From: Cytophagales bacterium
GTDB lineage: Bacteria; Bacteroidota; Bacteroidia; Cytophagales; Cyclobacteriaceae
Assembly: GCA_022360055.1 (NCBI GenBank)
Contig: JAKSDO010000034.1
Location: 1 to 46,679 of the forward strand
Direction: 5' to 3'
Length of the DNA: 46,679 nt
The notes beneath the pieces were generated by a model, which saw nothing but the letters and a program-made list of their open reading frames with translations, was not told the DNA's origin and ran no database searches. The position numbers were made by a program, and so were the translations under genes. Positions 1 through 8,800 of this stretch are shown here, in pieces (the first letter of the stretch is position 1; the number at the start of each line of letters is the position of its first letter).

Positions 1-957
1 ATTTAAAGCTCCCCTACGGCTTATGCTCCTGTTTTTAGCTCCGGCATCCGGATACTTCCCGAAAACAGCGGTTTTACAGATGCCATCCAAAAAGTAATCT
101 ACCAGTTGCTCAAGCTTGCTATCGGAAAATGAATATTTCGTGCCGGCGGTATAAACCGCCCACTCCACAAACGCATCCGCATACCCCAATCCGTAAGACA
201 GGGTATTATTTACGCCATCCGCCCGGTGGTGGAAACTATTGTCGTATTGAATACCTCGCCCCCCGGCAGATCTGTTTGAAAATCCGCCCCTGGTTTCCCG
301 ATACGTATATCCGTACTTCATTCCGATCCATTCCACATACTTTATCTCATTTTCGATCACTTTGATGACTGTCTCGAACTTTTGCTCCTCGCCAAGAAAA
401 AGTAAATGTTTTGCTTCAATCCCGGCAATTTTAATTCGATCTCCTCCGGGACGGGCGCCCCCGGCATTTATATTTGCCCTGTTAATTATCGGATGTGTTT
501 TCCCGGCAAGTTCCGCTGGCAAGTCATCGCCGACAAGCAGCATGAGATTCACCATGTTATTCGGTGTGCCTATCTGGTTGTGCCACCAGTTGTCGCAGAT
601 GTAATCGTTATCCACCCAATTTTTAAGAGCGCGTTCTATTGCGGACTTCACCTTGTTCTTTTTAAAGTATTTGGAGGATCTCGATTTATAGGCCCTGGCG
701 AGCATGACCATATTAGCGGCATGCAAACGGTGCTCAAAGCCTGTTCTTGATACATCCCGATAATTAATTCCCGGCCAGGTTCCGTCTTCAAGTTGGGCAT
801 CGATAAGCCCCGATATTTCAGAATCTTTCACCTCCGGTTTCATAAGTTCATCGACCACACGTTCGCTTATGGCGCGGAAATCATCCCCGGCAATTCCGGT
901 AAACGGAAACAGGATCAGCCACAAAAAGATGAACCGGTGCGTATTAAAGTTTTCCAT
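1..957 (-). CDS. Polysaccharide lyase, PL8-like (5' part; runs off the left edge)
   Basis: The reverse strand is open from an ATG at 957 to the window edge, giving the first 319 residues of a larger secreted protein. Residues 1-23 look like a signal peptide (hydrophobic FLWLILFPFTGIAG). The rest resembles the N-terminal alpha/alpha-toroid of family 8 polysaccharide lyases (chondroitin AC, hyaluronate or xanthan lyases). Residues 122-133 (DNWWHNQIGTPN) match the NWW..IG.P block carrying the catalytic Asn (N127), and 239-257 hold the His/Tyr pair (H243 or H244, Y255 in LSYG). PL8 enzymes cleave uronic-acid-containing chains by beta-elimination. The beta-sandwich domains lie outside the window. 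It is the last visible gene of the first SusCD locus. The family call is by motif memory; the exact substrate cannot be stated. Confidence 0.65.
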   Translation of the reverse strand, partial: MENFNTHRFIFLWLILFPFTGIAGDDFRAISERVVDELMKPEVKDSEISGLIDAQLEDGTWPGINYRDVSRTGFEHRLHAANMVMLARAYKSRSSKYFKKNKVKSAIERALKNWVDNDYICDNWWHNQIGTPNNMVNLMLLVGDDLPAELAGKTHPIINRANINAGGARPGGDRIKIAGIEAKHLLFLGEEQKFETVIKVIENEIKYVEWIGMKYGYTYRETRGGFSNRSAGGRGIQYDNSFHHRADGVNNTLSYGLGYADAFVEWAVYTAGTKYSFSDSKLEQLVDYFLDGICKTAVFGKYPDAGAKNRSISRRGALN

Positions 958-1006
958 ATTGCATTTTACCTTTAAGATCAATAATTTCTAAAAACTGTCC
1001 TCATTC

Positions 1007-1195
1007 CTAAATATTCTTCATCCGCCGGGCGTCAAGGTTTACCGATTCGGCGTTGTTCCACTGAGACAGGATGGAACCTCCCGGGCGATCGTCACGTCCC
1101 GGATAGGCTCTCGCACATTGCCTTCCATTGATGAATAGCCCGACCACACTTTTATCGACCGGGATTCCGAGCTTAACATTTTCCGGTGTTTCCAA
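1007..1195 (-). pseudogene. Relic of a GH32 enzyme (C-terminal beta-sandwich only)
   Basis: A 62-codon open stretch starts with TTG right after the stop of the upstream heparinase-like gene. Its residues DKSVVGLFINGRQCARAYPG, followed by an SVNLDARRMKNI end, match the C-terminal beta-sandwich of family 32 glycoside hydrolases (levanases/invertases: DRSVVEVFxNxG...YP...SLDAWxM). The catalytic five-blade propeller is absent, so this cannot be an active enzyme. It sits in the 240-bp gap between the heparinase-like gene and the PL8-like gene, on the same strand. The likeliest reading is the tail of a deleted fructan-acting gene. A functional small protein is unlikely, since there is no signal peptide or ATG. 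Confidence 0.6.
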
Positions 1196-1198
1196 TAC

Positions 1199-3094
1199 TT
1201 ATACTTCCGAAAGTCTGACTTTTATGTTGCAACGGCCTCCTTCCACCGTCCAGGCCGGGATCCGGATCTCCAATCGTTTCAACCCTTCGATCTGACGGTC
1301 GAGCTCGAGCGGTGCGGGATACAGCGAAACAATGGATATGCTAAGACCGGCATGGGAAAGATTTTCTAATTTCAATAGTTTCCCGTCTTGTTTTAACAAT
1401 GCTCCTCCGTCCGTAATCTCAACATCGGCCTGCGTCATAAGTTGCCAGGTGATCAGTTTCGTATCATCCGACAATTCAATATGATCTTCGATTACCAAAG
1501 AGGTCGGGCTGTCCTTTACGAATTTCCGCGATGCGCCTGAAACACTTTCCCCTAAGGTCGCCGACATATCAAAGGTGGCTTCCGGCCGGTCGCCGGCTTT
1601 AAAATCACTCAGCGTAACCAGGCCCTCCGTCCTATGCAGCTCATCGTTAATAGTGATTGTGCTGTGCCCGTAATTGTTTTTTGTAAGCAGGATCCAGCGT
1701 TGGCAATCCTGACATCTTCCCCATAAGTCAAATCCCGTCTTTTCAAGGGCATGATAAGACTGGTTGCCCGGATCAATGACCCATCGTACGCCGTTGAGCT
1801 CAAATATGAAGGAACCTCCGTCCATATTTCCATGATTTACCATTCCCCTGCCTCCTTTACCTCCAAAATAATAATCGTGCGAATCATTTTCTCCCCCGGT
1901 AAAGAAAACAACAGGATTCGCTCCTTCTCCCTTCCATTCCGTCGGGACCTTGACTTCACCCGTCTCTTCGTATTGGGCCAGCCATACCAGTCCGGCGCCG
2001 TCCAGCCGTCTTAATTTTCCCATTTGATCGGCGGGTCTCAAAAATCGCGCTCTTTCAAAAAAGGTTTTATTACCTGTTTTCACGGCAAACCACGCCAGGG
2101 TAACATCTCCGTTTTCTCTTCTTCGGTCTCCGCAATCCGCAAAATTGTAATACCATCCGGAAGGCGCATTCGAAAGAGATCTGAATATCGCGCTCTCTTT
2201 AAAGGCCGGATATTCCAAATGGCCAAAGTCAGTGCCAAATGCGCTCTCGCACATGGCAGCAGTCACCACTGAGAAGGTCGTACCATATGCCCAATACGTC
2301 GATCCCTCTGGATAAACGCCATCCGGGCCATATTCCACCAGGGAATGGGGTATCCCGTCCAATGCGCGATGTATGGTCCTGGAAGCGAGTTCCGGATCTA
2401 CCTCGGCAATAGCAATCGAAGCGGCAATCATGCCTCCGTTACACACCTGGTTCCAATTGTTCGTTCCGTGCGACCAACCGGGATTTTTGCCACTTGCCGG
2501 CCAGCTTGGCTTGATGCCTTTTTCAATGATTGCCTTCCTGGCCAAATCGATGGTGGATGCAGGTAAATCGCCGGCCGTCCAATCCAGCGCAAATGCAACC
2601 GCCATGGACATTTCGGCAACATCGAGGAAATGGGATGGATTCCAGTCGGAAAACTTACAGACCGAAATCACCTCATTATTAATTCGGCCCAAAACCTCGG
2701 GATCTTTATCAATGCGATACACCATGCCCAGCATGTTGATCCGGAAGAGCATTTCCCTGGAAGTGCCCAACAGCCTTCTGCCGATGATGTTTCGTTCCAG
2801 ATAGGGCGCATTCATAACTTCCCGGGCATTTAGCTGAATGGCTTTATACATATTCCGGACGACCGGATCCGTCTTTATTTTTTTCCGGAGGTTTTTCTCT
2901 GTTCTGGAGTTCAACACCAGCCTGGGTTGTGATTTTCTAAGATTTTTCCTGAGATACTGAACCGACATCGGATTTTGGAGCACCGGAATGCTTTTTTCTT
3001 CTTCCTGAGGACGATCCGGCATGGCGGTTGACGCCGTGATGAACGTCAGCATGATAAACACAAAGCCGACAATTTGATTTATATTTGTTCTCAT
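1199..3094 (-). CDS. Secreted heparinase II/III-family polysaccharide lyase
   Basis: A 631-residue protein with an N-terminal signal peptide (about residues 1-24, ending TASTA). Residues ~60-330 look like the alpha/alpha-toroid of heparinase II/III-type lyases, including GWSHGTNNWNQVCNGG and GPDGVYPEGSTYWAYG, which carry the Asn and Tyr positions typical of the active site. Residues ~390-630 form the Heparinase_II_III beta-sheet domain with the signature NHGNMDGGSF (N420, H421), followed by WVIDPGNQSY. Such enzymes cleave glycosaminoglycans, alginate or related uronates by beta-elimination in the periplasm. It follows a truncated heparinase N-domain by 76 bp and SusD by ~0.7 kb, so it fits the PUL. 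The PL subfamily and substrate are not determinable here. Confidence 0.85.
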   Translation of the reverse strand: MRTNINQIVGFVFIMLTFITASTAMPDRPQEEEKSIPVLQNPMSVQYLRKNLRKSQPRLVLNSRTEKNLRKKIKTDPVVRNMYKAIQLNAREVMNAPYLERNIIGRRLLGTSREMLFRINMLGMVYRIDKDPEVLGRINNEVISVCKFSDWNPSHFLDVAEMSMAVAFALDWTAGDLPASTIDLARKAIIEKGIKPSWPASGKNPGWSHGTNNWNQVCNGGMIAASIAIAEVDPELASRTIHRALDGIPHSLVEYGPDGVYPEGSTYWAYGTTFSVVTAAMCESAFGTDFGHLEYPAFKESAIFRSLSNAPSGWYYNFADCGDRRRENGDVTLAWFAVKTGNKTFFERARFLRPADQMGKLRRLDGAGLVWLAQYEETGEVKVPTEWKGEGANPVVFFTGGENDSHDYYFGGKGGRGMVNHGNMDGGSFIFELNGVRWVIDPGNQSYHALEKTGFDLWGRCQDCQRWILLTKNNYGHSTITINDELHRTEGLVTLSDFKAGDRPEATFDMSATLGESVSGASRKFVKDSPTSLVIEDHIELSDDTKLITWQLMTQADVEITDGGALLKQDGKLLKLENLSHAGLSISIVSLYPAPLELDRQIEGLKRLEIRIPAWTVEGGRCNIKVRLSEV

Positions 3095-3170
3095 TTCTGT
3101 GCGTATATATAAATGTTCCGTTTCAATTTCTACAATACATATCCAATATGTTTTTTCTTATCGTGTTCCT

Positions 3171-3707
3171 TTATTTGAAGGTCCATCGTGTTTGATCCGG
3201 GCTCCCGGTCTGCGCATATACTTTCCCCATTGAGTTCCAGAAATACATCCGGTTCAGTTGCCAAACCCATTCCATATCGGGTACCGGCCTGAAATTCCAA
3301 TCGATGTCCGCTCCGCAGAAATACGAAGGGTAGGCCGGCTGACCTACGAAAATGTGTTCCAAAGCGTCCCCGGCATACTTAAAATCCCTTTCCGTAGCCG
3401 GCAGGTCCGCGGACTTACCCTCTGAATTTTCGGTTATCGGATGTTTGACGGACCTCCTGTTTTTAAAATAATAAGGTAAGCTTTCAACCGCCTGCTGCCG
3501 ATTGTCCGGTAATCCCTTTACCTCCTCCAGGTTTTTCAGGTCTAATCTGGATAAAAGCAAGTCAATTTTCTGAGCATATCCGGGTGTTGTATCCAACGAT
3601 TGCTCATTGGTGGCATTTACATCCGGAACAATAAGGCAAACAAGCAATATTTGACAACAAAAAATCCTGAATGGCTTTGAGCAACTCAGATTCGTGCGAT
3701 TCGACAT
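3171..3707 (-). pseudogene. Truncated heparinase II/III N-terminal domain
   Basis: This 178-residue frame has a signal-like hydrophobic stretch near residues 12-32 and then a region resembling the Heparinase II/III N-terminal domain. Residues ~125-165 contain PSYFCGADIDWNFRPVPD and EWVWQLNRMYFW, the pattern of the N-domain of heparin-sulfate-lyase-like proteins. It stops shortly after MGKVYAQTG, where full enzymes continue for another ~450 residues. The downstream 76 bp do not continue the family in any frame I checked. The next gene has its own signal peptide and toroid, so the two are not halves of one frameshifted gene. I read it as a lyase truncated by deletion. A stable N-domain fragment cannot be excluded. 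Confidence 0.6.
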
Positions 3708-3736
3708 TTATGTAAATAAAAAAATGAATATAAAAA

Positions 3737-3770
3737 CAAAGCCGCAATTACCGAAACAATTACGGCTTTG
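3737..3770 (-). terminator. Intrinsic terminator after susD (first locus)
   Basis: CAAAGCCGcAATT at 3737-3749 pairs with AATTaCGGCTTTG at 3758-3770, a 13-bp stem with one mismatch and an 8-base loop. On the minus strand it is followed by TTTTTATATT. It lies 46 bp beyond the susD stop codon, so it plausibly ends the susCD transcript. Confidence 0.75.
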
Positions 3771-3815
3771 AATCTTCAAAAACGACACGCATTCGCTACC
3801 GTCTTATCTTTAAAT

Positions 3816-5609
3816 TTACCATCCCGGATTTTGACCGAGGTTTGGATTTTGTGAAAGCGCACTTAATGGAAGCGGCCATAAATAGTGTTTGCTCTCGTCG
3901 AACAGGGGATTCTCGTAATCCGTACCTTGATAAACTTCAAGATATTCCACGCCATCAACCGTTGAATAACCTACGGTTACATCTCCTGTTGGATCAACCC
4001 GATCGCGGTTTGCCTGATCCCAACGCATGCCGTAATCCTTATTCTCAAGCATTTTACCCCATTTCCAGCGTCTCAGGTCATCATAGCGAAAGCCTTCCAT
4101 GAAGAGTTCCACCCTTCTTTCGCGACGTATTTCGACAATTAACGGATCGCCGTGCCAGGAGGTATACCGCGGATCTACCGGAACATTCGATATATCCAGA
4201 TGGGGCATGCTGACCCGATCGCGCAACAGATTGACGCTCACATCAAGATCAGCTTGAGTGATCGTTCCCAATTCTGCTTTGGCTTCGGCATAATTCAGCA
4301 ATGCTTCCGCAAACCTCATGGTGATCGCCGGGGTTTGTGAAGAGTTGTATGAAGCATGAGCGGTATTTACATCATACACCTTGATGATGTGGTACCCGGT
4401 ATAGGTTTTTTGCCCTCCTGGCATTCCCTGCACCCGAGGATAGGGATATACGTCAAAATCATGATTGCCATACCGGTAAATCGCCTGGTCCTCCGGATGC
4501 AAGATCGTTTGCCTCAGCCTTGGATCGCGATCTACAAAGATATCTTCGTACACGGCATCTCCCTTGTACAATGGCGAAAGGGTTATGGGCAGACCATCCG
4601 TGCAGAGATAGTCTTCGACCATGCTCTTGGTAGCACCTCCGTTGTATCCGCGGTGATAACTCTGTACGTGATTGGTAAAAATACCCCGCTCGTATCTTCT
4701 CCAGTAGATCACTTCCGGATTTCCGGTCAGATCATCCGGTATTCTGTGAAGGCCATTATAATTCCGGCCGTCCGGATCATTGGTATACAATGAATACGGT
4801 CCGTTATCCATCAACTCTTTAGCGGCATCGGCGGCTTCCTGCAACCACATATCCGCATCGGACCCGACCCCGTGATACTTGCGCCAGGTTCCCTCAAATA
4901 AGCAGACCCGCGATTTTACCAAAAGTGCTCCCCATCGGTTAATTCTTCCCGGGCCGCCGCCGTCTCCCCAATCGTCGGGAATCCACTGGCAAGCAAAATT
5001 CAGGTCTTCCAGAACTTTTTCCATGACAAGCTGCCGGTCATCCCGCTGTCCGTAGAGGATGTCTTCGTCGTCGACATTTAGCTCCGTATCGACCCATTGC
5101 GCCGCCCCGAATTTTGATATCTTATCGGCATAAAACCAACCGCGCATTAAACGCGCTTCGCCGATATATTTACTCCGGGCTTCATCCGAGACATTGGCAT
5201 TCCCATAATTATCCATACCGACATTAATCCCTCTTAAAAAGTTCCAACCTCTCCAACCATACCAAAAAGGATCGTTTGGAATGGTATGCCTGCCGGCGCG
5301 TACTTTTTGGTAATTGTTATGCCGGGAATGCCTTGGTGCAGTGTCGTCCGAAAATCCTGAAAGATGCCAAATCCCATATCGATGGCTGTCAAAACCATCG
5401 TCAAAGGCCATGAAAATCGGCACATCATTATCATTTCTGGCAAGATCATACAAACTATTGTTGTACACTGCCAGGTCGTTTTCCGTATTCCAGAAAGATT
5501 CGTTGCTGATCTCATCCAGCGGTTGTCGGTCTAAGAAGCTATCGTTGCAACCAAAGGACAACAATGTAGCAACAACAACCAGGCAAATTTTTATTATATC
5601 GTGTTTCAT
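3816..5609 (-). CDS. SusD/RagB-family outer-membrane glycan-binding lipoprotein
   Basis: A 597-residue lipoprotein with a signal peptide and lipobox LLSFGC (Cys21). It has the SusD-like layout: an N-terminal SusD-like segment beginning SFLDRQPLDEIS, TPR-like helices in the middle, and a C-terminal RagB/SusD end with ERRVELFMEGFRYDDLRRWKWG, a highly conserved family block, followed by LWPLPLSALSQNPNLGQNPGW. SusD proteins sit on the cell surface and lid the SusC channel to capture glycans. The partner SusC is directly upstream. The start is the ATG at 5609. The space between susC and susD is filled by two structured repeats (see 5610-5790), so translation of susD relative to susC may be altered. 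Confidence 0.95.
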   Translation of the reverse strand: MKHDIIKICLVVVATLLSFGCNDSFLDRQPLDEISNESFWNTENDLAVYNNSLYDLARNDNDVPIFMAFDDGFDSHRYGIWHLSGFSDDTAPRHSRHNNYQKVRAGRHTIPNDPFWYGWRGWNFLRGINVGMDNYGNANVSDEARSKYIGEARLMRGWFYADKISKFGAAQWVDTELNVDDEDILYGQRDDRQLVMEKVLEDLNFACQWIPDDWGDGGGPGRINRWGALLVKSRVCLFEGTWRKYHGVGSDADMWLQEAADAAKELMDNGPYSLYTNDPDGRNYNGLHRIPDDLTGNPEVIYWRRYERGIFTNHVQSYHRGYNGGATKSMVEDYLCTDGLPITLSPLYKGDAVYEDIFVDRDPRLRQTILHPEDQAIYRYGNHDFDVYPYPRVQGMPGGQKTYTGYHIIKVYDVNTAHASYNSSQTPAITMRFAEALLNYAEAKAELGTITQADLDVSVNLLRDRVSMPHLDISNVPVDPRYTSWHGDPLIVEIRRERRVELFMEGFRYDDLRRWKWGKMLENKDYGMRWDQANRDRVDPTGDVTVGYSTVDGVEYLEVYQGTDYENPLFDESKHYLWPLPLSALSQNPNLGQNPGW

Positions 5610-5700
5610 CTGTTTAAAATTTGTAGAAACCTCACCGTGCGCTGTTGATAATCATGATCTTGTGCATCTCAATAATTATCTCAGGCATGGCCTGTTTCAT
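5610..5700 (-). repeat. Structured start-codon element A, copy 1
   Basis: A 91-bp unit read on the minus strand, beginning ATGAAACAGG and ending AAACAG immediately before the susD ATG. It has a CAGGC-CAT-GCCTG hairpin near its start, a second hairpin GATAATTAT/ATGATTATC, and GAAAC/GTTTC outer arms. A second copy lies at 16935-17025 with about ten differences. In the second hairpin a T.G pair becomes C-G in the other copy. It directly follows element B. Confidence 0.8.
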
Positions 5701-5790
5701 CTGTTTATATTTTTTAAAGTTGCTGACACACAAAGAAATATAATCATGCTTGTGTGTGTCCAGAATTTGCTCCGGTCCTACCGGTTTCAT
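5632..5790 (-). other. Possible 52-codon leader ORF formed by elements B+A upstream of susD
   Basis: Elements B and A join in frame into one reading frame, from the ATG at 5790 to a TGA at 5632-5634, ending 22 bp before susD. A good ribosome-binding site (GGGAGAAAGA) lies directly before the ATG. The equivalent frames at the second locus are only 22 codons (A) and 14 codons (B). Most differences between copies change the amino acid, so a selected protein is unlikely. It could act as a translated leader coupling or attenuating susD translation. This is inference. Confidence 0.35.
5701..5790 (-). repeat. Structured start-codon element B, copy 1
   Basis: A 90-bp unit on the minus strand, beginning ATGAAACCGG and ending AAACAG at the ATG of element A. 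It has a perfect hairpin CCGGT-AGG-ACCGG, then a long hairpin GACACACAcAAG/CTTTGTGTGTC with one bulged base. The copy at 16846-16934 keeps the same bulge and shows an A-U to G-C compensatory change. It lies 20 bp after the susC stop, just after a purine-rich GGGAGAAAGA that probably was the original susD ribosome-binding site. Confidence 0.8.
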
Positions 5791-5810
5791 TCTTTCTCCC
5801 TTTTGAGTTA

Positions 5811-8800
5811 CTAGAATGTAATGTTCAAACCAAGAGAATAAATACGTTGCTTGTAGTATTCCTGAGTCAGTGTCGGTCTTACTTCAGGATCAAGCGGCTT
5901 ACGCATTTTGGTAGCTTCCCACAAATTCTCACCGGCAAAATAAATTCGCGTACTTACCATTCCGATCTTTCTGGAGATTTCAGGAGGCAGCGTATAGGCC
6001 AACGTCAGGTTTTTCAGCCGTATATAAGCCGCATTTTGCACGTACCTTGATTGCGGTTGCACATTTTGCTTGGTATTTGTTGAGATATGCGGATGAGGGA
6101 AGTATGCGCCCCGATTATCCTCGCTCCAGGTATCCGTAACATAGTACCATTCCACATGCCCGGCATTGAATGGATAGAACGCTACCCAGTTGTTATTGGG
6201 TGGCCAGTATTGATATTTCAGTGTCCCCTGAAAGAAGAGGTTTAATGTAAGCCCTTTCCATCCCAGGTTTCCATTCAGACCAAAGTTGTATCGGGGTTCT
6301 TCATTGGCAATGATTTTTAGATCACCGTGATCTTCCAGGGTGCGCTCTCCTTGTGTAATGGCATTATCTCCGTCGAGATCGGCATAGCGAATGTCGCCCG
6401 GCCGCCAGTTTGCTCCGTCGGGCACCTCCGACTGGTCCGGTGCATTGAGGACCTCCTCTTCGGTCTGGAATATCCCATAGGTTTCATATCCCCATCGGTC
6501 ACCTATTCTGTAACCCACATAATATTCATCAATCGAGCCGGTCGGATTATCGTACTTGGTAATCTCACTTACATTATCGGAAAACGCCAGGGTAACACCA
6601 TAGTTCCAATCCGTATTGATCCTGTCCTTCCAGGTGGCCGCCAACTCCCATCCGGAAGTCCGAAGGTCGGCGGCGTTTGCCTGTGGAGCCGATGTTCCCA
6701 GAATTTCCGGGTAGGTCACGTCGGTCAGCATATCCTTTGTATCTCGGGTATACACATCAAAGGATACATCCAATCGGCTGTTCAACATCGTAAAATCCAA
6801 ACCGATATTCCTGGTTACGACCGTTTCCCAGGTCAATGAAGGACTCACCAATCCGGCTGGCGACACAAAAGGTGTGCGTGATCCGCCCGACATCATGTAG
6901 GGAGAGGTTCCGGACCCCATGGTTGGAATATACGGATAATATATCGGGTTGTTATCCTCATCAAATAACAATTGATTTCCGAGCGTTCCGAATGATGCGC
7001 GAATCTTAAGGTTATCCAGCCAGTTGGCAGTTCCGCTCATGAACGACTCATTGGAGATTCTCCAGCCGACAGAGAAAGAAGGGAAAAACCCAAAACGATC
7101 GTCTTCGGGAAACCTGGATGTACCGTCATAGCGCCCGTTAGCTTCCAACAGGTACCGGTCCTTGAAAATATAATTCACGCGATAAAATACGCCGCGAAGC
7201 GCCACTTCCTCTTTACCTCCATAGGTTTCCTGATTGCCTGTGGTCGCATTCAAATCCGCTATCTGAGGGGTAATAAGACTAAAGGCTCTCGACCTTATAT
7301 ATTGGAAACGGCCCCACTCCTGGTTAAATCCAACCATGGCCTTTAAAAAATGTCCGTTGTCGTTGTCAATGGTATAGTCTGCGTATGTATTGAACACATA
7401 ATACTGATCGTTATCGGATCGGTTGTTTATGTAATCCGGGTTGCTGAATCCTTCTACGATATTCAGCGCATTCAGATCCTGATTTTCGATTACATTCACC
7501 TTACTCCGGACATCCTGGTCGTTAATGTTCGTAAAATTAGCAGAGAATTCCCCCCTGATATTCAATCCTTTTAACGGATTTAAGGTTACTCCCTGGGTCA
7601 ATATCAAATTGTTTCTTGTGAAGGTATCCCGCCCTCCTTGCTCGAGGTATGGCAGGAAGTTCACACTTTGAAAATGCATGCCGATGTATTGCTCGTATTC
7701 CTCGCGGTCCCCGGGGGTTTGGTAATACGGCAGATCCGGAAAAGTAAGGGGATTAATGGGATTTACCCGGGCAGTGGTGTTGATGTTCACATCCCAGTTG
7801 TAAAAATGCGGTTTGTCGCTATCTTCAATGGAAGCCATGGCCCGGCTGTCCATCCTTAGCCATTTATTGATCTCAAAATCACCTTTCGTCAGTATGTTGT
7901 ACCGTGTGAACTTTTCATTTTTATCTTTGTTTTTGAGATAGCCGTCTTTACTCAGATACCCGAAAGAAACATAATATGAAGCCTTATCGGTAGCGCCCGA
8001 AATATTAAAATCATATTTCTGCTGTGGGGCAAAATCCGTAATTATTTTATCCTGGTACTCATTATAACCATAGAAACGAAGTTGTCCGTTGTACACACCC
8101 CAGGCATTTTCTTCCGTAGGATTTTCACTCCACCTCTTTGTACCATCCAAATAGTCCTGGTCAAAACCATTGCCATTGGTACGATAGGTTGCCAGATCTC
8201 TTGCTAAGACATACTGATAAGGGTCCGTAATGGGATCGATAAACATAATGGGTTTTGCCGCGGCAAATTCAGCGTTGAAAGAAAGATTGATTTTATCTCC
8301 TTGCTTTCCCTTTTTTGTCTCGACCAGAATCACACCGAAAGCTGCTCTGGCTCCGTATACGGCCGAGGCCGCCGCATCTTTTAATACACTGATATTTTCA
8401 ATATCATTCGGATTTAATCTGTTGATGTCCATCGGCACACCATCTACCAGGATCAATGGATTACCTCCGTTGATCGATTCATATCCGCGAATGTTGAAAT
8501 CCGTCCTTGCATCTGCGGGATCGCCATTTCGAATCGTGATGTTCAGGTTTGGGATCACTCCTTGCAAACCGTTACCCACGTTGACAATCGGTCTGCTTTC
8601 CAGGACTTCTCCTTTCGCGACTCCGACAGCTCCGGTCAGGTTTACTTTTTGCTGGGTACCGTACCCGACCACAACGATTTCTTCAAGCGCCGTGACATCC
8701 GCTGCTAACGTAAGATCTATTACGGTTTGAGTACCAATAGCAACTTCCTGGGTTACAAATCCGACCGAGCTGAATACCAGGGAGGTTCCGTCTTCCGGTA

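Noticed and set aside
129-975. Plus-strand open frames across the left end
   Set aside because: They are antisense to the PL8-like gene, which has clear family motifs, and their composition is not protein-like.
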